Below are positions 44,540 through 54,247 of a DNA stretch of 64,000 nucleotides, in pieces (position 1 is the stretch's first letter; every line of letters starts with the position of its first letter). Origin of the DNA: Aquimarina acroporae. Its GTDB lineage: Bacteria; Bacteroidota; Bacteroidia; Flavobacteriales; Flavobacteriaceae. The notes beneath the pieces were generated by a model. That model was given only the letters and a program-made list of their open reading frames with translations, ran no database searches and was not told the origin of the DNA. A program made the position numbers and the translations under genes. The stretch lies in the NCBI RefSeq assembly GCF_023195925.1, contig NZ_JALPRE010000003.1, positions 1 to 64,000 of the forward strand, in the 5' to 3' direction.

Positions 44540-45418
44540 TTAATAATATAATTCGTCGGTTCTAAGATTTAAGAATCGCTGGGTTGCAAAAAAGGTACTA
44601 ATCCAGGTGATAAGTACTCCAATTCCAAAAACGCCTAAAAATAAAATTGCTAAGAGGGCCTTATCATCTAGCAAAGCCAATTCTGGGAAGGTCTTATTCA
44701 AATAATATAATACAATACCTACTCCTACAAGAGCCACGATTGCACCTATCATACCAAGGCGAACACTTTTCCAGACAAATGGTCTGCGAATAAATTTTTT
44801 GGTAGCACCAACCATTTGCATGGTTTTAATAATAAATCGTTTAGAATAAACCGATAAACGAATAGAACTATTGATCAATAGCACTGCGATAAAAGTGAAA
44901 ATCCCGCTTATTAATAATACCCAAAAGCTTATACGTCTAATATTATCATTTAGTAAAGAAATAAGCGGTTTGTCATAAATCACTTCGTCTACAAAATTCT
45001 TCTTAGTGATAGACGCAGAAATATCTTCAATTTTGGCAGCATCTACAAAATCAGCTTTCAAATATACGTCGATAGAATTTTGCAAGGGATTATACCCAAG
45101 AAATTCCATAAAATTCTCACCGATATCCTTACTGTGTTCTTCGGCAGCTTCATCTTTAGATATAAATGTAGTCGACTTTGTATATTCTGCTAAGGCTAGC
45201 GTTTTTTCAAGCTGTTTGATTTCTACCTCTTTGGCAGTGTCTTTTAAATAAATCGTAAGAGCGATCTTTTCTTTAAAATGATCTGCTACTTTTTTAGTAT
45301 TCAAAACCAACAAGCCCAATAAACCTAATAAAAATAAAACCAAAGAGATACTAATCACCACCGAGAAGTATGAAGAAATTAGTCTGCGTTTTTGGTATTT
45401 TTCAAAGGATGAGCTCAT
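44540..45418 (-). CDS. ftsX: Cell-division protein FtsX
   Basis: A 292-aa ABC-type membrane protein with four helices: one near residue 20-40, then three in the C-terminal FtsX domain. The extracytoplasmic loop (about 45-165) and C-terminal pattern (KTMQMVGATKKFIRRPFVWK) are typical. FtsX with ATPase FtsE controls peptidoglycan hydrolases at division; ftsE is not in this window. It heads the minus-strand operon. Confidence 0.92.
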   Translation of the reverse strand: MSSSFEKYQKRRLISSYFSVVISISLVLFLLGLLGLLVLNTKKVADHFKEKIALTIYLKDTAKEVEIKQLEKTLALAEYTKSTTFISKDEAAEEHSKDIGENFMEFLGYNPLQNSIDVYLKADFVDAAKIEDISASITKKNFVDEVIYDKPLISLLNDNIRRISFWVLLISGIFTFIAVLLINSSIRLSVYSKRFIIKTMQMVGATKKFIRRPFVWKSVRLGMIGAIVALVGVGIVLYYLNKTFPELALLDDKALLAILFLGVFGIGVLITWISTFFATQRFLNLRTDELYY

Positions 45419-45461
45419 AAAGAATTATATTTTCGGGTAAAAATAATAAAGAATAGTTAAT

Positions 45462-45469
45462 TAACTTTG
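45462..45469 (+). promoter_or_regulatory. -7 element upstream of panE
   Basis: TAACTTTG is an exact TAnnTTTG match, 58 bases before the ATG at 45528. Confidence 0.4.
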
Positions 45470-45527
45470 GTTTGTACAGGAATAACGTATACTTAACAAC
45501 ATTCTTATTTACTTAAAGGATTTATAT

Positions 45528-46460
45528 ATGCACACAGTTGTTTTTGGTGTTGGAGGTGTAGGAGGATATTTTGGAGGAAAAATTTCGAATTCTGGTCAAA
45601 AAGTTACGCTTATTGCCAGAGGGGAGCATCTTATAGCTATTAAAAATAAGGGCTTAGAGGTGAATAGTATTAATGGAGACTTTGTGACGCACCCTTATTT
45701 AGTGACAGATCAAATTAATGAAGCAGAAAAGGCAGATCTTATTCTTATTTGCACAAAATCATGGCAGGTTGCAGAAGCTGCAAAATTGGTGCTGCCCATA
45801 ATTAAGGAGAACACCGTGGTTATTCCGTTGCAAAATGGTGCTGATAATGTAGAGAAATTACTTTCTGCTATTCCCAAACAACATGTGCTGGGCGGGTTGT
45901 GTAAAATTTATAGTAAAATTGAAGCTCCAGGGGTGATCTCTCATTTTGGTCATGATCCAGAAGTTGTTTTTGGAGAGATTGATGGTACTCTTACCAAAAG
46001 ATTGTCCACTATTCAGCAAGTGTTTAATAAAGCAGGTTTTCATAATACCATTTCAAAAAACATTTATGTAGATATTTGGAGTAAGTTTATGTTTATAGCA
46101 ACCGTAAGTGGTCTAGGTGCCCTAACTCGACTTACTATTGGTGAAATGTATCAAGATTCAGGAACGCAAAACTTATTGGAGAAAACGGCCCAGGAAATTT
46201 ATGAGATTGGAGTAGCCAAAGGCATAGGGCTACCAAGTGATCTGGTAAAACGTATTATGGCTTTTATCGAGAAGCAACCTTTTGATTCTACCGCCTCTAC
46301 GCAACGAGATATTTTAGAGGGGCGACCTTCAGAATTAAATAATTTTAATGGATTTATTGTTGAAGAAGGTAAAAAACTAGGAATTTCTACGCCTGTTAAT
46401 GCTTTTATTTATAGTTGCTTGCAGCCAATGGAAGCCAAAGCAAGGTTAACCAAAAACTAA
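45528..46460 (+). CDS. panE: 2-dehydropantoate 2-reductase family protein
   Basis: A 310-aa NADPH-dependent ketopantoate reductase family enzyme in pantothenate synthesis. The Rossmann motif FGVGGVGGYFGGK, the substrate loop TKSWQV, LQNGADN and the conserved Lys in the C-terminal domain (SKFMFIATVSGLGALTR) are present. Some members of this family act on other keto acids. Confidence 0.9.
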   Translation: MHTVVFGVGGVGGYFGGKISNSGQKVTLIARGEHLIAIKNKGLEVNSINGDFVTHPYLVTDQINEAEKADLILICTKSWQVAEAAKLVLPIIKENTVVIPLQNGADNVEKLLSAIPKQHVLGGLCKIYSKIEAPGVISHFGHDPEVVFGEIDGTLTKRLSTIQQVFNKAGFHNTISKNIYVDIWSKFMFIATVSGLGALTRLTIGEMYQDSGTQNLLEKTAQEIYEIGVAKGIGLPSDLVKRIMAFIEKQPFDSTASTQRDILEGRPSELNNFNGFIVEEGKKLGISTPVNAFIYSCLQPMEAKARLTKN

Positions 46461-46493
46461 AGCGAAAAAACGTAGTAAACTCGCATAAAATCG

Positions 46494-46501
46494 TAAATTT
46501 G
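46494..46501 (+). promoter_or_regulatory. -7 element of the leuS promoter
   Basis: TAAATTTG is an exact match 19 bases before the leuS ATG. Confidence 0.5.
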
Positions 46502-46520
46502 CGATCTTAATTTTAGATTA

Positions 46521-49334
46521 ATGAGCTACGATTTTAATACTATTGAGGCCAAGTGGCAAAAATATTGGGCAGAGCACCAAACATTCAAAGCAGAAAACAA
46601 CAGTGCTAAACCAAAATATTATGTACTAGACATGTTTCCTTATCCTTCTGGTGCCGGATTACATGTGGGGCATCCACTAGGGTATATTGCCAGTGATATT
46701 TATGCGAGATATAAACGCCATAAAGGATTCAATGTATTACATCCTCAGGGGTATGATTCTTTTGGGTTGCCTGCAGAACAATATGCTATTCAAACGGGAC
46801 AGCATCCTGCTATTACCACCAAAGAAAATATTGCAAGATATCGTGAGCAATTAGATAAAATAGGGTTTTCTTTCGATTGGAGTCGTGAAGTGAGAACCAG
46901 TGATCCTAAATTTTATAAATGGACACAATGGATTTTTATTCAGCTGTTTAACTCTTGGTATGATAATGATGCAAATAAGGCCAGAGATATTTCAGATTTA
47001 GCAACCATTTTTTCAAAAGATGGAAATAGTGCGGTAAATGCAGTTTGTGATGATGATACGAATGTGTTTACAGCCGAACAATGGAATGCATTTTCTGTCA
47101 AAGAAAAACAAGCAGTACTTCTAAAATACAGATTAACATACCTTGCCGAAACAGAGGTGAATTGGTGTCCGCAACTAGGAACAGTCTTAGCCAATGATGA
47201 AATAGTAAATGGAGTGTCAGAACGTGGTGGCTACCCGGTGATTCGCAAAAAAATGACACAATGGAGTATGCGAATTTCGGCATATGCGCAACGTTTATTG
47301 GATGGATTGAATACCATTGATTGGCCACAACCTCTAAAGGATTCTCAGACCAACTGGATAGGAAGATCTCAAGGAGCTAGTGTGACTTTTAAAGTAAAAG
47401 ATCATGATGAAGTTATAGAAGTATTTACTACTCGGCCAGATACTATTTTTGGAGCTAGTTTTATGACCTTAGCGCCAGAACATGATTTGGTGCAAAAAAT
47501 TACAACTGCAGCGCAAAAAGCCGAAGTAGAAGCATATATTGAAGCGACCGCTAAGCGAAGTGAGCGAGAGCGTATGGCCGATGTAAAAACCATTAGTGGT
47601 GCTTTTACTGGAGCCTATGCAGAGCATCCTTTTACCAAGGTGCCAGTGCCAATCTGGATTGGAGATTATGTTTTAGCGGGCTATGGTACAGGAGCTGTAA
47701 TGGCTGTTCCTTGTGGAGATCAACGAGATTATGACTTTGCGAAACACTTTAATATTGAAATTCCTAATATTTTTGACGGAGTAGATATTTCTGAAGAAGC
47801 CTTTGCAGATAAAGAGAATACGGTTATCGCTAATTCAGATTTTTTAAACGGATTAAGCTATAAAGAAGCTACAAAAAAGGCGATAGAAGAACTTGAAAAG
47901 CTAGGTCAGGGAGAAGGAAAAATTAATTACCGTCTTCGTGATGCTGTATTTAGTAGACAGCGATATTGGGGTGAGCCTTTTCCTGTATACTATGTCGATG
48001 GAATGCCACAAATGATTGAGGCTAAACATTTACCTATTGAGTTGCCCGAAGTAGAGAAATACTTACCCACCGAAACAGGTGAGCCGCCTTTGGGAAGAGC
48101 GACAGAATGGGCTTGGGATACCAATAGCAATACGATTGTTTCAAATGATAAGATTGATCATAATACCGTTTTTCCATTAGAATTAAATACGATGCCGGGT
48201 TGGGCAGGGAGTTCTTATTATTTCAATAGATATATGGATCCTCAAAACGAACATGAAGTGTTTTCTAATGAGGCAATCGAATATTGGAAAGAAGTAGACC
48301 TTTATATAGGAGGAAGTGAGCATGCAACAGGACATTTGTTATATGCTCGTTTCTGGCAAAAATTCTTGTTCGACAAAAGAGTTGTGCCAGTCGAAGAATT
48401 TGCTAAGAAATTGATCAACCAAGGAATGATTTTAGGTACTAGTGCTATTGTATATAGAATTAGTGGTACAAATTCTTATGTTTCTAAAGGTTTAAAAGCT
48501 CAGCATAAAACCGAAGAGCTAAGGGTAGATGTTGGTTTGATCAATAATTCCGATGAGCTCAATTTGGAAGCTATCAAAAATTGGCAGCCACAGTTTATTG
48601 ATGCCGAGTTTATCCTTGAAGATGGTAAGTATATTGTAGGTCGAGAGGTAGAAAAAATGTCTAAAAGGTGGTTTAATGTAGTAAACCCAGATGATATTTG
48701 TAATGATTATGGGGCAGATACCTTACGATTATACGAAATGTTCCTAGGTCCATTAGAACAGGCCAAACCTTGGAATACCGCGGGTATTACAGGTGTACAT
48801 TCTTTCTTGAAGAAATTATGGAAATTATATCATAATGGAGATGCTTTTGAAGTTTCTGAAACAGAGCCAACAAAAGATAATCTTAAAACGCTACACAAGA
48901 CAATCAAAAAAGTAGAAGAAGATATAGAGAATTTTTCTTTTAACACTTCAGTAAGTACTTTTATGATTGCTGTAAATGAGCTTACCGCTCAAAAATGTAA
49001 TTCAAGAACGATTTTGGAGCAGCTTTTGGTGCTTATATCTCCTTATGCTCCTCATATTGCTGAAGAGCTATGGCAAAAGTTAGGGAATACCACTTCTATT
49101 ACTACTACTGCTTTTCCAAAATTCGAAGAGAAATATTTGGTAGAAAGCGCAAAAGTATACCCGATCTCTTTTAACGGGAAAAAACGTTTTGAGCTTGAGC
49201 TACCTTTAGATATGAGTAAAGAAGATATTGAAGCGGCTGTAATGGCTCACGAAAAAACACAACAGCAACTTGCTGGGCGTGAACCTAAAAAGGTGATAGT
49301 AGTACCTGGCAAGATTGTAAATGTAGTAGGATAA
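46521..49334 (+). CDS. leuS: Leucyl-tRNA synthetase
   Basis: A 937-aa class I synthetase. HIGH-type motif HVGH (48-51), KMSKR at 712-716, an editing CP1 domain with TFTTRPDT-type sequence (VIEVFTTRPDTIFGASF) and a C-terminal tRNA-binding domain. It is longer than the about 860 aa of Escherichia coli LeuRS; extra segments near residues 145-185 (DLATIFSKDGNSAVNAVCDD) and 640-705 resemble insertions typical of Bacteroidota. Confidence 0.98.
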   Translation: MSYDFNTIEAKWQKYWAEHQTFKAENNSAKPKYYVLDMFPYPSGAGLHVGHPLGYIASDIYARYKRHKGFNVLHPQGYDSFGLPAEQYAIQTGQHPAITTKENIARYREQLDKIGFSFDWSREVRTSDPKFYKWTQWIFIQLFNSWYDNDANKARDISDLATIFSKDGNSAVNAVCDDDTNVFTAEQWNAFSVKEKQAVLLKYRLTYLAETEVNWCPQLGTVLANDEIVNGVSERGGYPVIRKKMTQWSMRISAYAQRLLDGLNTIDWPQPLKDSQTNWIGRSQGASVTFKVKDHDEVIEVFTTRPDTIFGASFMTLAPEHDLVQKITTAAQKAEVEAYIEATAKRSERERMADVKTISGAFTGAYAEHPFTKVPVPIWIGDYVLAGYGTGAVMAVPCGDQRDYDFAKHFNIEIPNIFDGVDISEEAFADKENTVIANSDFLNGLSYKEATKKAIEELEKLGQGEGKINYRLRDAVFSRQRYWGEPFPVYYVDGMPQMIEAKHLPIELPEVEKYLPTETGEPPLGRATEWAWDTNSNTIVSNDKIDHNTVFPLELNTMPGWAGSSYYFNRYMDPQNEHEVFSNEAIEYWKEVDLYIGGSEHATGHLLYARFWQKFLFDKRVVPVEEFAKKLINQGMILGTSAIVYRISGTNSYVSKGLKAQHKTEELRVDVGLINNSDELNLEAIKNWQPQFIDAEFILEDGKYIVGREVEKMSKRWFNVVNPDDICNDYGADTLRLYEMFLGPLEQAKPWNTAGITGVHSFLKKLWKLYHNGDAFEVSETEPTKDNLKTLHKTIKKVEEDIENFSFNTSVSTFMIAVNELTAQKCNSRTILEQLLVLISPYAPHIAEELWQKLGNTTSITTTAFPKFEEKYLVESAKVYPISFNGKKRFELELPLDMSKEDIEAAVMAHEKTQQQLAGREPKKVIVVPGKIVNVVG

Positions 49335-49346
49335 CTCAAAAACAAT

Positions 49347-49607
49347 ATGATTGACCCAATAGAAATTCTGGGACTCGTAGCCGCAGTTTTAACGACTGCG
49401 GCTTTTTTTCCTCAGGTGTATAAAACCTGGAAAACAAAATCAACAGATAGTTTATCATTATCTATGCTGTTAATTTTTGTTTCTGGGTTACTTTGTTGGT
49501 TGGTTTATGGCTTTTTGATCGATAGTTTTCCTATTATTTTAGCAAATTTTGTCACCATTATTTTAGGGTTGATACTCTTGTATTTCAAGCTTCGCTATAA
49601 AAACTAA
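49347..49607 (+). CDS. SemiSWEET sugar transporter
   Basis: An 86-aa protein with three hydrophobic helices and the PQ-loop motif (TAAFFPQVYKTWKTKSTDSL). SemiSWEETs dimerise to move small sugars across the inner membrane. It lies 12 bases after leuS, probably cotranscribed. Confidence 0.9.
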   Translation: MIDPIEILGLVAAVLTTAAFFPQVYKTWKTKSTDSLSLSMLLIFVSGLLCWLVYGFLIDSFPIILANFVTIILGLILLYFKLRYKN

Positions 49608-49741
49608 CTATCTATAACAAGGTTTTTTAAATTTTAACAATTTAAATGAAAACCTGCTAAAATTATCAATAAAATATTTTTAGAGGCTGGTTTATTGTTT
49701 TATTTCATAAAAACAGCTATTTTCGACCAAAAAATAAGAAT

Positions 49742-50857
49742 ATGATAATTGGTGTCCCCAAGGAAATCAAAAATAACGAGAACAGAGTAGGTGTAACACC
49801 TGCCGGGACTATGGAACTTGTTAGACATGGTCACACCGTTTTTATTCAGCAAAATGCTGGTCTACAAAGTGGATTTAGCGATGAAGAATACATAAGTGCT
49901 GGTGGGCAAATTTTACCCACAATTGAAGATGTATACCAAACCGCTGAAATGATCATTAAGGTTAAAGAACCAATAGAACCAGAATATTCTTTAATTAAGA
50001 AGGATCAGTTATTATTTACATATTTTCATTTCGCTTCTAGTGAGGTGCTAACCAAAGCTATGATCGATAGTGGATCGGTGTGTGTTTCTTATGAAACCGT
50101 AGAGGATCCAGATAGAAGTCTTCCATTATTAACTCCTATGAGTGAAGTTGCAGGGAGAATGTCGATCCAACAAGGAGCCAAATATCTTGAAAAACCTTTG
50201 AAAGGAAGAGGTATTCTTTTAGGAGGTGTTCCTGGAGTAGCACCAGCAAAGGTTTTAATTCTAGGAGGTGGAGTTGTAGGTACACAAGCCGCTAAAATGG
50301 CAGCGGGTATGGGTGCAGATGTTACTATACTAGATATTAGTCCGAAAAGATTAAAATATCTTGATGATGTAATGCCTGCCAATATAAATACTGAATATTC
50401 TAACGAATACACGATTAGAAAACATATCAAAACTTCAGATCTTATTGTAGGAGGGGTGTTAATTCCGGGGGCAAAGGCGCCAAAATTGATTACCAGAGAT
50501 ATGCTTAAAGATATGCGCCCTGGAACGGTGTTGGTTGATGTTGCGGTTGATCAAGGAGGGTGTTTTGAAACTACTAAACCAACGACACACCAAGACCCTG
50601 TATATATTATTGATGATGTAGTGCACTATTCTGTAGCAAATATGCCAGGTGCAGTGCCTTATACGTCAACTTTGGCACTTACTAATGTCACTTTGCCATA
50701 TGCTGTGCAATTGGCAAATAAGGGCTGGAAAAAGGCTTGTAAAGAAAATGAACCCCTAAAGAAAGGACTAAATGTAATTAATGGAGATGTTGTGTACCCT
50801 GCAATATCAGAGGCTTTTGGCCTTCCGTTAGAAGATGTAAATGGTTATTTAGATTAA
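49742..50857 (+). CDS. ald: Alanine dehydrogenase
   Basis: A 371-aa NAD-dependent enzyme interconverting alanine and pyruvate. Seen: GVPKEIKNNENRVGVTPAG at the start, PLLTPMSEVAGRMSIQQGA, the NAD fold LILGGGVVGTQAAKMAAGMG, and DQGGCFETTKPTTH. Length is typical. A terminator follows. Confidence 0.96.
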   Translation: MIIGVPKEIKNNENRVGVTPAGTMELVRHGHTVFIQQNAGLQSGFSDEEYISAGGQILPTIEDVYQTAEMIIKVKEPIEPEYSLIKKDQLLFTYFHFASSEVLTKAMIDSGSVCVSYETVEDPDRSLPLLTPMSEVAGRMSIQQGAKYLEKPLKGRGILLGGVPGVAPAKVLILGGGVVGTQAAKMAAGMGADVTILDISPKRLKYLDDVMPANINTEYSNEYTIRKHIKTSDLIVGGVLIPGAKAPKLITRDMLKDMRPGTVLVDVAVDQGGCFETTKPTTHQDPVYIIDDVVHYSVANMPGAVPYTSTLALTNVTLPYAVQLANKGWKKACKENEPLKKGLNVINGDVVYPAISEAFGLPLEDVNGYLD

Positions 50858-50895
50858 ACTCGACTTATTGGCTAACTCAAGTTTATTTAACCGAG

Positions 50896-50923
50896 AACCT
50901 CGCTTTTATGGCGAGGTTTTTGC
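50896..50923 (+). terminator. Intrinsic terminator of ald
   Basis: AACCTCGC and GCGAGGTT arms with a 7-base loop and a T-run. Confidence 0.8.
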
Positions 50924-50966
50924 TTTTTATGTTGTAACTTTAACAAACATAAAAAGTACATAAGTT

Positions 50967-51659
50967 ATGATGGGATATTATATCATTGCGGGAATTATCT
51001 TCTTGGTTAGTTCTTATGTGAGCAATAAACTTAAAAGTAAATTTAAAAAGTACTCCAATATTCATTTACAAAATGGAATGAGTGGAGCCGAAATAGCGAC
51101 CAAAATGCTTCAAGATAATGGCATATTTGATGTTCAAGTTATTTCTACACCAGGAATGCTAACAGATCATTATAACCCACTAAAGAAAACTGTAAATCTT
51201 AGTGAAGGAGTATATAACCAGCGTAATGCAGCTGCTGCTGCTGTAGCAGCACATGAAGTTGGTCATGCTGTACAACATGCTACTGCTTATAGTTGGTTAA
51301 CAATGAGGTCTAAGATTGTGCCTGTAGTGGGAATGGCAGGGAAATTTTCAAATTTTGTAATCATGGCAGGATTAGTGATGTCTGCTTCAGGAATGCTTCT
51401 CGGTAATACAGTGTTTCTGCTGGGTATAGTATTATTCGGGATGACTACGCTATTTGCGTTTATTACTCTTCCTGTAGAATATGATGCTAGTAATAGAGCT
51501 TTGGCCTGGCTTGAAAATAACAATATAGTGACTCAAAAGGAGTATGCGGGAGCAAAAGATGCATTGAAATGGGCAGCAAGAACGTATGTAGTGGCTGCAC
51601 TAGGTTCCTTAGCTACGCTGTTATATTTCATTTCTATATTTTTAGGAAGAAGAGACTAG
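50967..51659 (+). CDS. Membrane zinc metallopeptidase (YugP family)
   Basis: A 230-aa inner-membrane protein with the zinc motif HEVGH (96-100) followed by AVQHATAYSW, and about four helices. It belongs to the neutral zinc metallopeptidase YugP/DUF2 family. The substrate is unknown; a role in membrane protein quality control is possible. Confidence 0.9.
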   Translation: MMGYYIIAGIIFLVSSYVSNKLKSKFKKYSNIHLQNGMSGAEIATKMLQDNGIFDVQVISTPGMLTDHYNPLKKTVNLSEGVYNQRNAAAAAVAAHEVGHAVQHATAYSWLTMRSKIVPVVGMAGKFSNFVIMAGLVMSASGMLLGNTVFLLGIVLFGMTTLFAFITLPVEYDASNRALAWLENNNIVTQKEYAGAKDALKWAARTYVVAALGSLATLLYFISIFLGRRD

Positions 51660-51681
51660 ATAAGATGTGTGCCTAGATGAT

Positions 51682-51718
51682 AAAAAAACCTCCAAGTTTA
51701 CATCTTGGAGGTTTTTTT
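51682..51718. terminator. Bidirectional terminator between the peptidase and lrp genes
   Basis: A perfect 15-bp stem (51682-51696 with 51704-51718) with A-rich left and T-rich right ends, suited to stopping both converging genes. The right arm ends one base into the lrp-like gene. Confidence 0.9.
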
Positions 51719-52181
51719 ATATGTTTATTTGACGGTCGATTTGCTGATCTAGAGAGATGAAAGTTTCTGTTCGAGAAACGCCTTCTATAGCTTGGATGTT
51801 CTTGTTTAAAACGTTCATCAAATGCTCATTATCTTTGCATAATATTTTGATAAAAATTGACCAGTTACCTGTTGTATAATGACATTCTATTACTTCAGGA
51901 ATTTCTTTGAGTTGTTTTACTGCTTTTGGATTGCTAACAGCCTTATCTAGAAAAACACCCACAAAAGCCATCGTTTTATAACCAAGTACTTTCGGGTCAA
52001 TGATAAATTTTGATCCTGCTATTAGTCCTGAAGCTTCAATTTTACGTAATCTTTGGTGAATTGCGGCACCAGAAATACCAACTTTTCTGGCAATTTCTAG
52101 AATGGGTCTTCTAGCGTCTTCCATTAAATTGCGTAAAATTTCTTTATCAATTCCGTCGATTTTTACTTGACTATTTTTCAT
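51717..52181 (-). CDS. Lrp/AsnC family transcriptional regulator
   Basis: A 154-aa regulator with N-terminal HTH (DGIDKEILRNLMEDARRPIL, KVGISGAAIHQRLRKIEASG) and C-terminal RAM/ACT-like ligand domain (VIECHYTTGNWSIFIKILCK). It likely senses an amino acid. It lies on the same strand downstream of a saccharopine dehydrogenase-like gene with a 91-base gap, and ald is nearby, so control of amino-acid metabolism is plausible. Confidence 0.93.
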   Translation of the reverse strand: MKNSQVKIDGIDKEILRNLMEDARRPILEIARKVGISGAAIHQRLRKIEASGLIAGSKFIIDPKVLGYKTMAFVGVFLDKAVSNPKAVKQLKEIPEVIECHYTTGNWSIFIKILCKDNEHLMNVLNKNIQAIEGVSRTETFISLDQQIDRQINI

Positions 52182-52272
52182 AGGGGAATTATTTCAACTG
52201 TTAACCAAAAATACGATTATTGATATAAAATTGAAATTTCAAATGTTATAAATGTATAAAATTGTAATAAAA

Positions 52273-53643
52273 TTAACCTTTTACTCCATCAGGATTGTAG
52301 CCTAAATAGTCGCGCTCTATCTCATTAAATGTGATTCCGAAATCTTCTAATTCTTTTAAGATGGGGTCATATATCTCTTTTTTGATAGGGATTTGAACTC
52401 CACTATGTGTATACTCTTTATTAAGAATACGAAGTGCTGCCATGGCTACAGGAAGTCCAACTGTCCTGGCCATTGCAGTATAGGTTTGATCTTCACCTAT
52501 ACTCACCATTGTGGCGTCTATTTGTTGACGTTTTCCGTTGAGTTCATATCCAAATTTATGATACATAACAATCATGTCTTTATCTCCGTCATCTAGAGTC
52601 CATTTGTCCATTAGTATTTTTTGAAGAATCTGGGCAGGAGTTGCATTTGAGATACTAACTTTTTTGTGAGGGTTGAAGAGATCAAGTTCTAAAAGCTTGT
52701 CCCACATGATGTCATCTTGATCTATTTTGAGGTAATGTCTTAGTTTTAGTTCAACAGAATCCGAAGGAGAGTAGGGTAAAAAGGAATTCATAAAATCGCG
52801 ATAACTCATATGCTCAGAATTTTCTATGGTATAGTCATCTGCCGTCATTCCTAATTGAACAAAAATGTTCCATGCTCTTGAGAAACCTACCCTACGAATG
52901 GTTCCTCGGTATAATGTTAAAATATCTTCTAAGCCATATATGCTTTGATATTTGAGTGAATTTCTGTTGGCATAAGCCTCAAAACGCCCATATCCTTCTA
53001 CTTCCAAAAACTCGGTTCTTCTAAATAGTTTGTGGTATGGAATATATTTATAGGTGCCTTCCTGCAGGAACTCTGCAGATCCTCCTTGGCCTGCGATAAC
53101 CACATTTCTAGGATTCCATGTGAACTTATAATTCCATAAGTTGGTATCGCTTTCTGGTGCTACCAGACCGCCAGTAAAAGATTCGAATAAGATTATTTTA
53201 CCTCCTTGATTTCTAATTCGATCAATCACTTGCATGGCACTCATATGATCTATTCCGGGATCCAGGCCAATTTCATTCATGAATACTAATCCTTTCTTGC
53301 GAACTTCGGAATCAAGCTCTTGCATTTCTTCACTCACATAAGAAGCGGTAACCATATTTTTTTCATATTTCAAACAGTCTTTAGCAACTTCAATATGAAA
53401 TCTTGCGGGAAGCATAGAAACCACTATGTCGGCATTTTGAATGGCATTTTCTCTGGAGTTTTTATCAAAAACATCTAGCAATATCGCTTCGCTGAAGGGA
53501 TGATTATTAGCTAATTTTTGAGCATTTTCTATTGAAATGTCTCCAATAATAATCTGAAGATTTTCTGATTCAGCTTTATCCTGAAAATATTTAATCAATA
53601 CGGCGGTAGATTTACCAGCTCCGATAACTAAAACCTTTCGCAT
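52273..53643 (-). CDS. Saccharopine dehydrogenase family protein
   Basis: A 456-aa NAD(P)-dependent enzyme with Rossmann motif VLVIGAGKSTAVLIKYF at the N-terminus, NMVTASYVSEEM, and NEIGLDPGIDHMSAMQVID, as in the LYS9-like saccharopine reductases. The family forms or cleaves saccharopine in lysine metabolism. No fused lysine-ketoglutarate reductase is present. The adjacent Lrp gene fits an amino-acid role. Confidence 0.88.
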   Translation of the reverse strand: MRKVLVIGAGKSTAVLIKYFQDKAESENLQIIIGDISIENAQKLANNHPFSEAILLDVFDKNSRENAIQNADIVVSMLPARFHIEVAKDCLKYEKNMVTASYVSEEMQELDSEVRKKGLVFMNEIGLDPGIDHMSAMQVIDRIRNQGGKIILFESFTGGLVAPESDTNLWNYKFTWNPRNVVIAGQGGSAEFLQEGTYKYIPYHKLFRRTEFLEVEGYGRFEAYANRNSLKYQSIYGLEDILTLYRGTIRRVGFSRAWNIFVQLGMTADDYTIENSEHMSYRDFMNSFLPYSPSDSVELKLRHYLKIDQDDIMWDKLLELDLFNPHKKVSISNATPAQILQKILMDKWTLDDGDKDMIVMYHKFGYELNGKRQQIDATMVSIGEDQTYTAMARTVGLPVAMAALRILNKEYTHSGVQIPIKKEIYDPILKELEDFGITFNEIERDYLGYNPDGVKG

Positions 53644-53789
53644 ACAAGTTTATATTTTGATAACTTTGATACGAATGTAATAAATACCTCAAAAAATAGT
53701 AAGTGTTATCTATTGGATTAATTCTATTTTTTGAAAAAAAATGTCTAAATAGTTTAGAAAATATGTTTGAAAAATCAATTGAACAGAAA

Positions 53790-54179
53790 ATGAGATTAAA
53801 TAAGACAATTTTGATTACTGGGGCAACCTTGGCTCTTATTGCAGTACTATTTGGTGCTTTTGGTGCGCACGGCCTTAAGAAATTGGTAGATGAGTCAAGT
53901 GTCACTTCTTTTAATACCGGAGTAAGGTACCAGATGTACCATGCAATTGTGCTTATTATTTTAGGAAATATGTCTGCTTTAAATAAGACTTTTCAGAAAC
54001 GTATCTTCTATTTCTTTATAGGGGGAATTGCCCTTTTTTCAGGATCCATCTATCTTTTGGTAATAGATGAAGTATTAGGGATTTCTCTATCAAGTATTGG
54101 TTTTATTACGCCTTTGGGAGGTTTTTTGTTAATTTTTGGATGGATTTTCTTTATTGCCGCACTTGTTAAGATTAAGTAA
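53790..54179 (+). CDS. DUF423 membrane protein
   Basis: A 129-aa protein with four helices matching DUF423 (LIAVLFGAFGAHGLKKLVDE, TGVRYQMYHAIVLIILG, SGSIYLLVI, ITPLGGFLLIFGWI). Function unknown. The frame is open from 53703, but the ATG at 53790 gives the normal family N-terminus; an ATG at 53763 is the alternative. Confidence 0.85.
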   Translation: MRLNKTILITGATLALIAVLFGAFGAHGLKKLVDESSVTSFNTGVRYQMYHAIVLIILGNMSALNKTFQKRIFYFFIGGIALFSGSIYLLVIDEVLGISLSSIGFITPLGGFLLIFGWIFFIAALVKIK

Positions 54180-54210
54180 AGTTTTTCACGGTTAGTGTAA
54201 TTATTATTTA

Positions 54211-54218
54211 TAATTTTG
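54211..54218 (+). promoter_or_regulatory. -7 element of the pckA promoter
   Basis: TAATTTTG is an exact match about 30 bases before the ATG. Confidence 0.5.
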
Positions 54219-54247
54219 CACGTACATAACATACACAACATATTTTT

